Positions 1-9,949 are shown, counted from the first letter of the stretch. The stretch is DNA of 64,000 nt from Paracoccus versutus (GCF_000763885.1 NZ_JRKO01000006.1:1-64000), one strand, 5' to 3'. Notes: generated from the letters alone by a model not told the origin. Translations and numbers: made by a program.

Positions 1-494
1 CCGATTTCAACAGCCGCATCAAGGCGCCGCACGGCTTTCACCTTGATGTGCCGCCGCGCCGGCGCGTCTGGGCCACGCCGAACGGCAAGGCGAATTTCCT
101 GCCGCTGCCGGGGCTGGAGGTCAACGATCCGGTGGACGATCCGCAGATGCTCCGACTGTCCACCATCCGCTCGCACGATCAGTTCAACACCACGATCTAC
201 AGCTACAATGATCGCTATCGCGGGATCTACAACGACCGGATGGTGCTGTTCATGAACGCGGGCGACATCGCCGCGCGCGGGTTGCGCGACGGCCAGCAGG
301 TCGCGCTGGACACGATCAGCCCGGATGGGTTGCCGCGGCGCGTCGCGGGGTTGACGGTGGTGGAATATCCGATGCCGCGCGGGTCGGTCGCGGGATATTA
401 TCCGGAACTCAATCCGCTCCTGCCGCTTGACTACTACGACCGGATCAGCGGCACGCCCGCCGCGAAATCCATTCCCGTTCGCATCGCCACCTGA
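1..494 (+). CDS. FdhF/YdeP-family molybdopterin oxidoreductase, C-terminal part (5' end outside window)
   Basis: The reading frame is open from base 3 to a TGA at 492-494, giving about 163 residues with no start in the window. The end of the protein has the molybdopterin-dinucleotide-binding fold of formate-dehydrogenase-like oxidoreductases: RSHDQFNTTIYSYNDRYRGI, then the NAGDIAARGL turn and the GYYPELNPLLPLD tail are characteristic of the FdhF/YdeP (alpha-subunit-like) family. Known relatives are cytoplasmic molybdoenzymes whose physiological substrate is usually unknown. It lies 18 bp upstream of cydA on the same strand, so cotranscription is likely. The active-site residues lie in the missing part. 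Confidence 0.85.
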   Translation, partial: DFNSRIKAPHGFHLDVPPRRRVWATPNGKANFLPLPGLEVNDPVDDPQMLRLSTIRSHDQFNTTIYSYNDRYRGIYNDRMVLFMNAGDIAARGLRDGQQVALDTISPDGLPRRVAGLTVVEYPMPRGSVAGYYPELNPLLPLDYYDRISGTPAAKSIPVRIAT

Positions 495-512
495 TCCCCC
501 GGAGGGGCAGCC

Positions 513-1916
513 ATGTTCGAACATCTGGATGCCGTCATTCTGGCCCGCGTGCAATTCGCGTTCACGGTCTCGTTCCACTTCGTCTTTCCGGCCTTCTCGA
601 TCGGGCTGGCCAGCTATCTCATGGTGCTCGAGGCGCTGTGGCTGCGCACGGGCAGGGGGGTTTATGCCAACCTGTTCCGCTACTGGCTGAAGATCTTCGC
701 GGTGGTCTTCGGCATGGGCGTCGTCTCGGGCGTGGTGATGTCCTATCAGTTCGGCACAAACTGGTCGGTCTTCTCGGAAAAGGCGGGGCCGGTGATAGGG
801 CCGCTGATGGCCTATGAGGTGATGACCGCATTCTTCCTCGAAGCGGGCTTCCTGGGCGTGATGCTGTTCGGGATGAACAAGGTCGGCAAGGGGCTGCATT
901 TCCTTGCCACCTGCATGGTGGCCCTGGGCACCATGATCTCGGCCACATGGATCCTTGCGGTAAACAGCTGGATGCAGACGCCGGCGGGGCACCTGATCAA
1001 CGAACAGGGACAGTTCGTGCCGGGACCGTCCTGGTGGGCGATCGTCTTTACCGCAAGCTTTCCCTACCGGCTGGTGCATACGGTCATCGCGGCCTACCTG
1101 ACCACGGCGCTGGCGGTGGGCGGGGTCGGCGCATGGCACCTGCTGCGCGACCGCGCCAATCCCGGCGCGCGCAAGATGTTCTCGATGGCGATGTGGATGG
1201 CGGCCGTCGTCGCGCCGATCCAGATCTTCGTCGGCGATGCGCATGGGCTGAACACGCTGGAGCACCAGCCCGCCAAGATCCTGGCCGTCGAGGGCCATTA
1301 CGAGCCCAGTCCCGACGGCGCCTCGCTGATCCTGTTCGGCATCCCCGACAGCGAAGCGCGGCGCGTGGACTATGCCATCGAGGTGCCGAAGCTCGGCTCG
1401 CTGATCCTGAAGCACGATCCGAACGCCGCCCTGCCGGGGCTGAACGATTTCCCGCGCGAGGACTGGCCGCCCGTCGGCATCGTGTTCTGGTCCTTCCGCA
1501 TCATGGTCGGGCTGGGCTTCGCCATGCTGGGGCTGGGGCTCTGGAGCCTCTGGGCGCGCTGGCGCGGCATCCTCTACGACTGGTGCTGGCTGCATCGGGC
1601 GGCGCTTGTCATGGGGCCTTCGGGCTTCGTCGCCGTGATCGCGGGCTGGATTACCACCGAGGTGGGACGCCAGCCCTTTACCGTCTACGGCCTGATGCGC
1701 ACCGCGGAATCGCATTCGCCGCTTGCCGCGCCCGCCGTAGCGGCCTCGCTGATCGCCTTTGTCGTGGTCTATTTCTTCGCCTTCGGGGCGGGGATCTATT
1801 ACCTGCTGCGGCTGATGGCAAAGCCGCCGCAGCCCGGCGAAACCCAGCCGCCCAGCCGACCGCAGCGCGCCGCCGGCATCACGCCCGCCGCGTCCGGCGC
1901 CGGCACGGAGTATTGA
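513..1916 (+). CDS. cydA: Cytochrome bd-type quinol oxidase subunit I (cyanide-insensitive, CioA-like)
   Basis: Subunit I oxidises quinol and reduces O2 at haems b558, b595 and d in the inner membrane. At 467 residues it has the short Q-loop expected of the CIO/CioA branch, as against about 520 in E. coli CydA. Visible hallmarks are an N-terminal His22 in SFHFVFPAFSIG, the Glu pair in AYEVMTAFFLEAGFLG (about 102 and 110), the haem-ligand-type His189 in RLVHTVIAAYL, the Q-loop opening DAHGLNTLEHQPAKI, and GWITTEVGRQPFTVYG near the end. The start has an upstream GGAGGGG. cydB follows after one base. These oxidases have high O2 affinity and resist cyanide, nitric oxide and peroxide stress. Confidence 0.95.
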   Translation: MFEHLDAVILARVQFAFTVSFHFVFPAFSIGLASYLMVLEALWLRTGRGVYANLFRYWLKIFAVVFGMGVVSGVVMSYQFGTNWSVFSEKAGPVIGPLMAYEVMTAFFLEAGFLGVMLFGMNKVGKGLHFLATCMVALGTMISATWILAVNSWMQTPAGHLINEQGQFVPGPSWWAIVFTASFPYRLVHTVIAAYLTTALAVGGVGAWHLLRDRANPGARKMFSMAMWMAAVVAPIQIFVGDAHGLNTLEHQPAKILAVEGHYEPSPDGASLILFGIPDSEARRVDYAIEVPKLGSLILKHDPNAALPGLNDFPREDWPPVGIVFWSFRIMVGLGFAMLGLGLWSLWARWRGILYDWCWLHRAALVMGPSGFVAVIAGWITTEVGRQPFTVYGLMRTAESHSPLAAPAVAASLIAFVVVYFFAFGAGIYYLLRLMAKPPQPGETQPPSRPQRAAGITPAASGAGTEY

Positions 1917-1917
1917 C

Positions 1918-2922
1918 ATGGAAAGCATCGATCTGACCGTCGTCTGGGCGCTGATAATCGGCTTCGCGGTCTTTGCCTATGTGGTGATGGACGGGTTCGA
2001 CCTGGGTATCGGCATCCTGTTCCCGACGCTGAAGGTCGGCGAGGAACGCGACCAGGCGATGAACTCGATCGCACCTGTCTGGGACGGCAACGAGACTTGG
2101 CTGGTGCTGGGCGGCGGCGGGCTGTTCGCGGCCTTTCCGCTGGCCTATGCGATCATCCTGCCGGCCACCTATCCGCTGATGATCGCCATGCTGCTGGGCC
2201 TGATCTTTCGCGGCGTCGCCTTCGAGTTCCGCTGGCGCGACCCGCGCCACCGCGCCTTCTGGGACCTGGCCTTCACGGGTGGTTCGGTCGTGGCGGCGCT
2301 GTCGCAGGGCATCGCGCTCGGCGCCATCCTCCAGGGCATCCGGGTCGAGAACGGGGCCTATGCCGGGGGCTGGCTGGACTGGCTCAGCCCGTTCAGCCTG
2401 CTGACCGGGATCGCGCTGCTGACGGGCTATGCGGCGCTTGGCGCGGCCTGGCTCAACTGGAAGACCGAAGGCGGCGCGCAGAGCCACGCCCGCCGCATGG
2501 TGCATCTGCTTGCGCCCGCCATGATCGCCATGCTGATCGCGGTCAGCGCCGCGACGCCCTTTCTCAACTACGACTACTGGCGGCGCTGGTTCGACTTTCC
2601 AGGGGTGCTGCTGACGGCGCAGGTGCCGCTTCTGGTTGCGATCTGCGCCTTGGTGCTGTTCCGCAGCCTGATCGCCGGCGCCGAGCGGCTGCCCTTCCTG
2701 ATGCTTCTCGCCCTGTTCCTGTTGTGCTTCATCGGGCTGGGCATCAGCATCTTTCCCTATGTCGTGCCCCGCTCGGTGACGATCTGGGATGCGGCGGCAC
2801 CGCTGCGCAGCCAGTCCTTCATGCTGGCAGGCGCGATGTTCATCATCCCGATCATCCTGATCTACACGGGATGGGCCTATTGGGTGTTCCGCGGCAAGGT
2901 CGGAACACACGGCTATCATTGA
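1918..2922 (+). CDS. cydB: Cytochrome bd-type quinol oxidase subunit II
   Basis: This 334-residue, very hydrophobic subunit is the partner of CydA. The N-terminus carries AYVVMDGFDLGIGILFP and the WDGNETWLVLGGGGLFAAFPLAYA signature, both diagnostic of CydB. About eight to nine membrane segments are visible. The start codon comes one base after the cydA stop and the stop overlaps the next small ORF, so the three genes are translationally coupled. CydB has no catalytic redox residues of its own in this subfamily and stabilises the haem-bearing subunit. Confidence 0.95.
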   Translation: MESIDLTVVWALIIGFAVFAYVVMDGFDLGIGILFPTLKVGEERDQAMNSIAPVWDGNETWLVLGGGGLFAAFPLAYAIILPATYPLMIAMLLGLIFRGVAFEFRWRDPRHRAFWDLAFTGGSVVAALSQGIALGAILQGIRVENGAYAGGWLDWLSPFSLLTGIALLTGYAALGAAWLNWKTEGGAQSHARRMVHLLAPAMIAMLIAVSAATPFLNYDYWRRWFDFPGVLLTAQVPLLVAICALVLFRSLIAGAERLPFLMLLALFLLCFIGLGISIFPYVVPRSVTIWDAAAPLRSQSFMLAGAMFIIPIILIYTGWAYWVFRGKVGTHGYH

Positions 2923-3038
2923 TGGCGGGCGAGGCCCCCCTGTGGAAGCGGCTGGCCTGGATGGCCGCGATCTGGACCGCCAGCGTTCTGGCCCTCGGCC
3001 TTGTGGCCATGGCCATCCGATGGGCGCTCGCGCCGTAA
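2922..3038 (+). CDS. DUF2474 small single-span protein, candidate bd-oxidase accessory subunit
   Basis: A 38-residue ORF starts in the TGATG overlap with cydB. It reads MAGEAPLWKRLAWMAAIW and continues with one hydrophobic helix ending WALAP. The charged LWKR followed by a single membrane span and the position directly after cydB fit the DUF2474 family, which is found behind CIO-type bd oxidases. By analogy with CydX it probably packs against the oxidase and stabilises the haems; this role is inferred. It would be missed by most length cut-offs. Confidence 0.75.
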   Translation: MAGEAPLWKRLAWMAAIWTASVLALGLVAMAIRWALAP

Positions 3039-3100
3039 GCTCCCGCACCGACACCCGGCAAGAAACCGACACGACTCGCTGAACCAACGAGGAGGAACCA

Positions 3101-5941
3101 ATGGCGACCGAAATGTGCCAGATCTGCGGCATCCGCCCCGCAGCCTATCATGTGACCGTCATGCAGGACGGCGAACGCAAGCAGATGGATATCTGCGAAT
3201 ACGACTATGCCCGGCTGACCCGGCAGCAAAGGCGCGCCTCGCCGCTGGAATCGCTGTTCGGCGGCGATCCCTTCGACGGCTTCTTCGATCGCGCCCGCGG
3301 CCTGATGGGCGACGCCAATGCCCCCGCCGGCCGGGCCGCCATGACCGATGCGCCCAGCGAGCGGCAATATGTGGACAGCTTCAGCGAGCAGACCAAGGCC
3401 ATGCTGCAAAAGGCCGCCGAGCGCACGCAGGAAAGCGGCCGCCGCGACATCGATACCGAGCAGTTGCTCTATGTCCTGCCCGACAGCGAGGCGGTGCAGG
3501 CGATCCTGAAGCAGTTCAAGGTCAGCCCCGCCGACCTGCGGGCCGAGATCGACAAGCGTGCCCCCGAGCTGCCCGGCGCGGGACCCGAGGGCAGGGACAA
3601 GGATGAGGTCGGCGTCTCGCCTCGCGTGAAAAGCGCGCTGAACCGCGCCTATACGGCCGCGCGCGAACTGGGGCACAGCTATGTCGGTCCCGAGCATCTG
3701 CTGATCGGACTGTCCGAGGTGCCGGACAGCCATGCCGGCACGCTGCTCAGAAAATACGGCATGACCCCGCAGGCGATCCGCCAACAGGTGGTCAAGGTGG
3801 TCGGCAAGGGTGCCGAGGACGGCCGGGTCGAAACGCCCACGAACACGCCGAACCTGGACAAGTTCAGCCGCGACCTGACCAAGCTCGCGCGCGAGGGCAA
3901 GCTGGACCCGGTGATCGGCCGCGCGCAGGAGATCGAGACCACGATCGAGATCCTCGCCCGGCGCAAAAAGAACAACCCGGTGCTGATCGGCGAGCCCGGC
4001 GTCGGCAAGACCGCCATCATCGAGGGCCTTGCGCAGCGCATCGTCAACGGCGAGGTGCCCGAGGTCCTGCGCGACAAGCGGCTGATCGAGCTGAACATCA
4101 ACTCGATGGTCGCGGGCTCCAAGTATCGGGGCGAGTTCGAGGAACGCGTCAAGCAGTTGATGGACGAGATCACCGCCCGGAAGGACGAGCTGGTCCTGTT
4201 CATCGACGAGGTCCACACCATCGTCGGCGCGGGGCAGGGCGGGGGCGAGGGCGGGCTGGACATCGCCAACACCTTCAAGCCTGCCATGGCGCGCGGCGAA
4301 ATGAATCTGATCGGCGCCACCACCTTGGCCGAATACCAGAAATACATCGAAAAGGACGCCGCGCTGGAGCGCCGCTTCCAGCCGGTGCTGGTGCCCGAGC
4401 CGAGCGTCGATCAGACCATCAACATCCTGCGCGGCCTGCGCGACAGCATGGAGGCGCATCACAAGGTCACCATCCTTGACGAGGCGCTGGTGGCGGCGGC
4501 GGAACTGTCGGATCGCTACATCTCGGGGCGGTTCCTGCCCGACAAGGCCATCGACCTGATCGACCAGGCGGCGGCGCGGGTGCATCTGTCCACTACCTCG
4601 CGCCCCGCCGACCTGCAAGAGGCCGAGGCCGAGATCGCGGGCTTGAGACGCGAACAGGCCTATGCCACCTCGCGCAAGAATTTCGACAAGGCCAAGGAAT
4701 TCGAAGCCCGGATCGGCGAGCGCGAGAAGGACCTGGAGGAAAGGACCGATGCCTGGAAGGCCAGGGTCGGCTCGTCCAGCGCCGAGGTGCAGGTGGGCGA
4801 CATCGCCGACATCGTCTCGAAGCTGACCGGCATTCCGGTGAACGAGCTGACGCAGGAGGAAAAGGAAAAGCTGCTGAAGATGGAGGAGCGGCTGCATCAG
4901 CGCGTCATCGGCCAGGACCGCGCCATCGAGGCGGTCTCGGACGCCGTGCGCCTGGCAAGGGCCGGGCTGCGGCAAGGCAGCCGCCCCATCGCCACCTTTC
5001 TGTTCCTGGGGCCTACCGGCGTCGGCAAGACCGAGCTTGCCAAGGCGCTGGCCGAGGTGATCTTCGGCGACGAGGATGCCGTGATCCGCATCGACATGTC
5101 CGAATACATGGAGCGCCACGCCGTCGCCCGGCTGATCGGCGCGCCACCCGGCTATGTCGGCTATGACGAGGGCGGGCAGCTGACCGAGCGGGTGCGGCGC
5201 AAGCCCTATTCGGTGATCCTGCTCGATGAGATCGAAAAGGCCCATGCCGATGTCTACAACGTGCTGTTGCAGGTCTTCGACGACGGCCGGCTGACCGACG
5301 GCAAGGGCCGGGTGGTCGACTTCAAGAACACGCTGATCATCGCCACCTCGAACCTTGGCTCGCAGGTGATCATGTCGGGCGGGGGCGAGATCACGGCGGC
5401 GGTCAAGGAGGGCGTCCAGGAGGTGCTGCGCCAGCATTTCCGGCCCGAATTCCTGAACCGGATCGACGAGATCATCATCTTCGACAGTCTCAAGAAGAAC
5501 CAGATCGGCAATATCGTGCAACTGCAGCTGGACGGCATCCGGCAGGTGGCGCTGGGGCAGGACATCACGCTGCTCTTCGACGACAGCGTTGTGAACCACC
5601 TGGCCGAAGAGGGCTACCAGCCCGAATTCGGCGCGCGCGAACTGCGCAGGCTGATCCGGCGCGAGATCGAGGCGCCGCTGGCCAAGGAGATGCTGGCCGG
5701 GAAGGTGGCCGAGGGCGACACTGTCACCGCAAGCTGGGACGACAGCGGCGGCATCGGATTTTCGGTCGGGAAAGCGGCGGAGAAACCCGCTTCTGCCGCC
5801 GCCCCGTCGACGCTGGACGCCGTTGCCGCAACCGATGTGGTCGAAGGCGAGGAGCGCAGCTTGCAAGGCGGTGCCGAACAGGCCGCCGAGGCGACGACGC
5901 TGATCGAGGACGAGGAGGCGGGCTTGCCGCCCGCCTCGTGA
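3101..5941 (+). CDS. clpK: ClpK/ClpG-type AAA+ disaggregase (Clp ATPase with N-terminal zinc-finger-like domain)
   Basis: 946 residues. The N-terminus has CQIC at residues 6-9 and a second cluster at Cys32, then PLESLFGG, which is the ClpK/ClpG N1 domain; the histidine usual in the second cluster appears replaced by Asp35 (CEYD). A Clp_N repeat domain follows (about 85-225), then AAA-1 with Walker A GEPGVGKT near 295, a UVR-like middle segment near 525, and AAA-2 with GPTGVGKT near 637. No IGF/IGL-type ClpP-docking tripeptide is seen before the [12 protein letters not shown] motif, consistent with stand-alone disaggregation rather than proteolysis. Family members confer heat tolerance and often travel on mobile DNA. 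The start follows GAGGAGG. Confidence 0.88.
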   Translation: MATEMCQICGIRPAAYHVTVMQDGERKQMDICEYDYARLTRQQRRASPLESLFGGDPFDGFFDRARGLMGDANAPAGRAAMTDAPSERQYVDSFSEQTKAMLQKAAERTQESGRRDIDTEQLLYVLPDSEAVQAILKQFKVSPADLRAEIDKRAPELPGAGPEGRDKDEVGVSPRVKSALNRAYTAARELGHSYVGPEHLLIGLSEVPDSHAGTLLRKYGMTPQAIRQQVVKVVGKGAEDGRVETPTNTPNLDKFSRDLTKLAREGKLDPVIGRAQEIETTIEILARRKKNNPVLIGEPGVGKTAIIEGLAQRIVNGEVPEVLRDKRLIELNINSMVAGSKYRGEFEERVKQLMDEITARKDELVLFIDEVHTIVGAGQGGGEGGLDIANTFKPAMARGEMNLIGATTLAEYQKYIEKDAALERRFQPVLVPEPSVDQTINILRGLRDSMEAHHKVTILDEALVAAAELSDRYISGRFLPDKAIDLIDQAAARVHLSTTSRPADLQEAEAEIAGLRREQAYATSRKNFDKAKEFEARIGEREKDLEERTDAWKARVGSSSAEVQVGDIADIVSKLTGIPVNELTQEEKEKLLKMEERLHQRVIGQDRAIEAVSDAVRLARAGLRQGSRPIATFLFLGPTGVGKTELAKALAEVIFGDEDAVIRIDMSEYMERHAVARLIGAPPGYVGYDEGGQLTERVRRKPYSVILLDEIEKAHADVYNVLLQVFDDGRLTDGKGRVVDFKNTLIIATSNLGSQVIMSGGGEITAAVKEGVQEVLRQHFRPEFLNRIDEIIIFDSLKKNQIGNIVQLQLDGIRQVALGQDITLLFDDSVVNHLAEEGYQPEFGARELRRLIRREIEAPLAKEMLAGKVAEGDTVTASWDDSGGIGFSVGKAAEKPASAAAPSTLDAVAATDVVEGEERSLQGGAEQAAEATTLIEDEEAGLPPAS

Positions 5942-6170
5942 CGCCTCGGCGACGAACCCGCAACAGGAAGATCATGGCCTGCGATCCCCGACACCTTCAG
6001 GTTCTGCGTGGCGGCGTTCGCGGCCATGAACCCGCCCGGGCATGCCCACCCCGCCGCGGCCGCGCCGGGGACGACCGGAATCGGGGCCATGTTCCGGTCG
6101 GGACGATGCCGGCGCTTTCGCAAGCCGGCTGAATAGGCTTTGCTGGACCCGTGCCAGCGAGGGAGTGCCA

Positions 6171-7196
6171 ATGACGACGATTGCAAGCCAGCCCGCGGAC
6201 GCTTCGCTGACGGCGAATGCGATTTTTCTGACCCTGTCGCTGCATGAGGGCGAGGCGGCGTTGCAGACCTTCCGCGACCTCTGCGCCGACCTGCCGGGGC
6301 TCGTGCGTGCCGTGGGATTTCGCAACGCCGCCGCGGGCCTGTCCTGCGTCATCGGCATCGGCGCGGCCCTGTGGGACCGGCTGGACATGGGCGCGCGGCC
6401 GCAGGGCCTGCACCCGTTCCGCGAACTGGCGGGCGTCCATCGCGCCCCCGCCACGCCCGGCGACATCCTGTTCCACATCCGCGCCGAGCGGCCGGATTTC
6501 TGCTTCGAGCTGGCCAGCCAGGTCATGGCCCGCCTCGGTCCCGTCGCCACCGTCGAGGACGAGACGCAGGGCTTCAAGTTCTTCGACAACCGCGACCTGC
6601 TGGGCTTCGTCGACGGAACCGAGAACCCGAGCGGGGCCGATCGCATGGCGGCGGTGTTCATCGGCGCCGAGGACGAAGTCTTTGCCGGGGGCAGCTATGT
6701 GATCGTGCAGAAATACCTGCACGACCTCGCCAGGTGGGCGGCGATGACGGTCGAGGCGCAGGAAAGGGTGATCGGCCGCCGCAAGCTCTCGGACATCGAG
6801 TTCCCGGACGCCGAGAAGGCCAGCTTCGCCCATAACGTGCTGACCAACATCAGTGACGCGCAGGGCAACCCGTTGCAGATCCTGCGCGACAACATGCCCT
6901 TCGGCAGCCCGGCGCGCGGCGCGTTCGGCACCTATTTCATCGGCTATGCCCGCGAGCCGGGCCGGATCGAGACCATGCTGACGAATATGTTCGCGGGCCT
7001 GCCGCCGGGAAATTACGACCGCATCCTGGATGTCTCGACCGCCGTGACGGGCGGGCTGTTCTTCGTGCCCTCGGCCGATCTTCTGGACCGGATCGGCTCC
7101 GGCGAGGCGCTGGCCGCGCCGGAGCAGGGCATAACGGCTTTTGCGGGGCGGGCGCAAGGCTCGCTTGGCATCGGATCTTTGAAACAGGGGAGCTGA
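6171..7196 (+). CDS. Dye-decolourising (DyP) haem peroxidase, encapsulin cargo
   Basis: 341 residues. The distal motif GFVDGTENPSG (about 145-155) supplies the catalytic Asp; SFAHNVLTN contains the proximal haem His and ILRDNMPFG the distal Arg, as in bacterial DyP/YfeX peroxidases. The last residues contain GSLGIGSLK, an almost ideal cargo-loading peptide for family 1 encapsulins, and the encapsulin gene follows directly. The enzyme is therefore expected inside a protein nanocompartment, using H2O2 to oxidise small substrates. The ATG at 6171 is chosen because it follows GAGGGAG and matches the family start; the open frame extends upstream without homology. Confidence 0.93.
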   Translation: MTTIASQPADASLTANAIFLTLSLHEGEAALQTFRDLCADLPGLVRAVGFRNAAAGLSCVIGIGAALWDRLDMGARPQGLHPFRELAGVHRAPATPGDILFHIRAERPDFCFELASQVMARLGPVATVEDETQGFKFFDNRDLLGFVDGTENPSGADRMAAVFIGAEDEVFAGGSYVIVQKYLHDLARWAAMTVEAQERVIGRRKLSDIEFPDAEKASFAHNVLTNISDAQGNPLQILRDNMPFGSPARGAFGTYFIGYAREPGRIETMLTNMFAGLPPGNYDRILDVSTAVTGGLFFVPSADLLDRIGSGEALAAPEQGITAFAGRAQGSLGIGSLKQGS

Positions 7197-7197
7197 C

Positions 7198-7995
7198 ATG
7201 GACAATCTTCATCGCGAACTGGCCCCGATCAGCGACGCGGCCTGGGCCCAGATCGAGGACGAGGCGTCGCGGACGCTGAAGCGCTATCTGGGCGCGCGGC
7301 GGGTCGTCGACCTGCACGGCCCCGAAGGGTTCGGACTGTCGGCGGTGGGCACCGGCCACCTGCGTCCCGCCGCCTCGCCGGTCGAGGGGGTCGAGGCCCG
7401 CCAGCGCGAGGTGAACCCGCTGGTCGAGCTGCGCGTGCCCTTCACCCTGGCCCGCGCCGCCATCGACGACGTGGCGCGCGGCTCGAACGACAGCGACTGG
7501 CAGCCGGTCAAGGATGCCGCGCGCCGGATCGCCCTGGCCGAGGACCGGCTGGTCTTCCAGGGCCATGCCGATGCGGGCATCAGGGGTATCCTGCCCGAAA
7601 GCAGCAATCCTGCCGTCGCGCTGCCCGCCGATGTCGCCGACTATCCCGAGGCGGTGGCGCAGGCGGTCAGCGCGTTGCGGCTGGCGGGCGTCAACGGTCC
7701 CTATGCGCTGGTCCTGGGCACGGCGGGTTTCACCGCGGCCAATGGCGGCGCCGAGGACGGCTACCCGGTGCTGAAACACCTGGAGCGGCTGGTCGATGCG
7801 CCGGTGGTCTGGAGCCAGGCGCTGCAGGGCGGGGCCGTCGTCACCACGCGCGGCGGCGATTTCGACCTCTGGCTGGGGCAGGACATCTCGATCGGCTACC
7901 TGTCCCACGACGCCGGGACGGTGACGCTCTATCTGCAGGAAACGCTGACCTTCCAGATGCAGACCTCGGAAGCCGTCGTCGGTCTGGACGCCTAG
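7198..7995 (+). CDS. Family 1 encapsulin shell protein
   Basis: 265 residues, the usual size of HK97-fold encapsulins (linocin M18 family). Recognisable stretches are MDNLHRELAPISDAAWAQI, RRVVDLHGPEGFGLSAVGTG, LVELRVPFTLARAAIDDVARG, LVFQGHADAGIRGI and DIWLGQD-like DLWLGQDISIGY. The protein self-assembles into an icosahedral cytoplasmic shell. The start lies one base after the DyP stop, so shell and cargo are coupled in translation. The pair probably acts in oxidative-stress defence, next to a peroxide-tolerant bd oxidase and a disaggregase. Confidence 0.95.
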   Translation: MDNLHRELAPISDAAWAQIEDEASRTLKRYLGARRVVDLHGPEGFGLSAVGTGHLRPAASPVEGVEARQREVNPLVELRVPFTLARAAIDDVARGSNDSDWQPVKDAARRIALAEDRLVFQGHADAGIRGILPESSNPAVALPADVADYPEAVAQAVSALRLAGVNGPYALVLGTAGFTAANGGAEDGYPVLKHLERLVDAPVVWSQALQGGAVVTTRGGDFDLWLGQDISIGYLSHDAGTVTLYLQETLTFQMQTSEAVVGLDA

Positions 7996-8001
7996 CACGC
8001 G

Positions 8002-8895
8002 ATGCCTCCGCGCTCTCAGCCCAATCTGCGCGACATCCTGTTCACGCTCAACGGCTCGATCATCCCCGAGATCCTGGGGCGCCTGGCGGTGATCGGGACG
8101 GTCTGCATCGTGGCGATCCTTGCGGCGCGGATGCATCCCGGCATCTTCGCCCGGATCAGCGCCATCCCCTTCACGCTGATCGGCATCGCGCTTTCGGTGT
8201 TCATGAGCTTTCGCAACAGCACCTGCTATGCCCGCTGGTGGGAGGGGCGCCAGCTTTGGGGGCAGGTGATCGTCGCCTGCCGGGGCCTTGCACGGGCCAG
8301 CGCCGGGCTGGAGCCCGGAACCCGCGCATGGCTGCTGCGCGCGCTTTGCGCCTTTTCCGCCGGGCTGGCCGCGCGGTTGCGCCATCAGGACGAGTTGTCC
8401 GCTATTGCGCATTGGCTGCCCGCCGCGGATGTCTCCGGCCAGCCCAATCCGACGGACCGCGTGCTGCAGCTTGCCGGCCATGAGCTGATCGCCGCGACCG
8501 GGGCCGGGCGTCTGGGCGAAATCCGCTGGTCGGTGCTTGAGGGCTATCTTGCCCAGCTTTCCGCGGCGCAGGCGGCCTGCGAGCGCATCGCCACGACGCC
8601 GGTGCCCTTCGCCTATTCGCTGCTCCTGCACCGCACGGCGCTGGTGTTCTGCCTGCTCCTGCCCTTCGCGCTGGCGGGGTCTCTGGGCATCTGGACGTTG
8701 CTGCCGGTGCTGCTGGTGGCTTATACCTTCTTCGGCCTCGACGCGCTCGGCCACCAGCTCGAGGACCCATTCGGCCAGACCCCCTATGCCCTGCCCCTCG
8801 ACACCCTCGCACAAGCCGTCGAGCGCGAGATGATGGCGGCCGTGTCCGAACCAGGCCGGCCGTATCATGACGGCCGTGCAGGCGCCGTTTGCTGA
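8002..8895 (+). CDS. Bestrophin-like (RFP-TM, UPF0187) membrane channel
   Basis: 297 residues. The N-terminal part has LGRLAVIGTVCIVAILAAR, then the typical FTLIGIALSVFMSFRNSTCYARWWEGRQLWG signature of the bestrophin/YneE family, in which FRNSxxYxRWWEGR is nearly invariant. Two further hydrophobic segments lie near 215-250, and GLDALGHQLEDPFG is the conserved C-terminal signature. Bacterial homologues form pentameric ion channels. It starts 6 bp after the encapsulin stop and so shares its transcript; whether it works with the nanocompartment is unknown. Confidence 0.85.
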   Translation: MPPRSQPNLRDILFTLNGSIIPEILGRLAVIGTVCIVAILAARMHPGIFARISAIPFTLIGIALSVFMSFRNSTCYARWWEGRQLWGQVIVACRGLARASAGLEPGTRAWLLRALCAFSAGLAARLRHQDELSAIAHWLPAADVSGQPNPTDRVLQLAGHELIAATGAGRLGEIRWSVLEGYLAQLSAAQAACERIATTPVPFAYSLLLHRTALVFCLLLPFALAGSLGIWTLLPVLLVAYTFFGLDALGHQLEDPFGQTPYALPLDTLAQAVEREMMAAVSEPGRPYHDGRAGAVC

Positions 8896-9045
8896 TCGGC
8901 TGAAATGCGGCGCGGCGGTGGACCCATCAGCATGAAGACCGATGTAGATCCGGGATGCTTGGCTTCGCTTGCGGTCCTTCGGCAAGACCGAGTGACGATC
9001 GAAAAGCCCTCCCCCGTTGTTGCGCCGGAGGAAGAGCCCGCGCCG

Positions 9046-9948
9046 TCAGTGAAACAGCGCAGCCGTCTTCTGCGCCGTCATCCACACGCCCCAGGCCAGC
9101 GGCAGCCCGACCGCCGCCCAGGCCAGCATCGCCGGCAGGTCGAACCGGCCCCGGTCGATCCCGAACGAGCCGCTCCTGACCTCGGCCGTCTTGTGCTCGC
9201 GCGCCTGCAGCACCGCCAGTTCCTCGGGCTTCATGAACCATTTCTCGTCCAGGGACCGCACCAGTCGGTTGCAGACCAGCCCCAGCGCCAAGAAACCCGC
9301 AAGGATGTACATCGTGTAGTCGTAGACCTGCGCCCGCGGCACGCCCGCCGCGATCTGCGCCTCGCGCAGGTAGTTCACAACGACCGGGCCGACGATCCCC
9401 GCCGTCGCCCAGGCGGTCAGCAGCCGGCCGTGGATGGCGCCGACGAATTGCGTGCCGAAGACATCCGCCAGATAGGCCGGCACGGTCGAGAACCCGCCGC
9501 CATACATCGAGATGATGACGCAGATCATCGCCACGAACAGCACCTGGTTGCCCGAATGCGCGGCACTTGGCGCCAGCAGGTAAAGCACGATCCCCAGGCC
9601 GAAGAAGATGAAATAGGTGGTCTTGCGCCCCAGCCGGTCCGAGGCTGAGGCCCAGCACAGCCGCCCGGCGATGTTGAACAGCGACAAGAGCCCCGCGAAA
9701 CCCGCGGCGATGGCCGCGATGGCCGCTTTCTGGCCGGCGTCCAGCTGGGTAAAGCCCAGGTCCGGCCTGCCGACCAGCGATCCGGCAAAGATTTCCTGCA
9801 GCATGGGCGAGGCCATGCCGATCACCCCGATCCCGGCCGAGACGTTCAGGCACAGCACCAGCCAGATCAGCCAGAACTGCCGGGTCTTGTGGGCGTCGCG
9901 CAGGTGGACGTGGTGCTGGGTGATCATCGCGGCCTGTTTCGTCGAGGT
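9046..9948 (-). pseudogene. C-terminal half of an OFA-family (oxalate/formate antiporter-like) MFS transporter
   Basis: About 300 residues remain of a transporter normally near 550. The sequence begins at the cytoplasmic loop (TKQAAMITQHHVHLRDAHKT) and runs through six membrane segments, including the conserved GRLCWASASDRLGRK loop and GGGFSTVPAYLADVFG. The first six helices are absent. Upstream, the frame stops resembling the family at about 9948, where the start of fhs is found in another frame. An internal ATG (9925-9927) allows translation of a half-protein, but this cannot be a working MFS carrier. Confidence 0.75.
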
Positions 9949-9949
9949 C

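Noticed and set aside
2852-5866. A 1004-codon open frame on the minus strand opposite the Clp ATPase gene
   Set aside because: It is an antisense shadow caused by high GC at third codon positions; it overlaps clpK along its whole length and has no recognisable domain.
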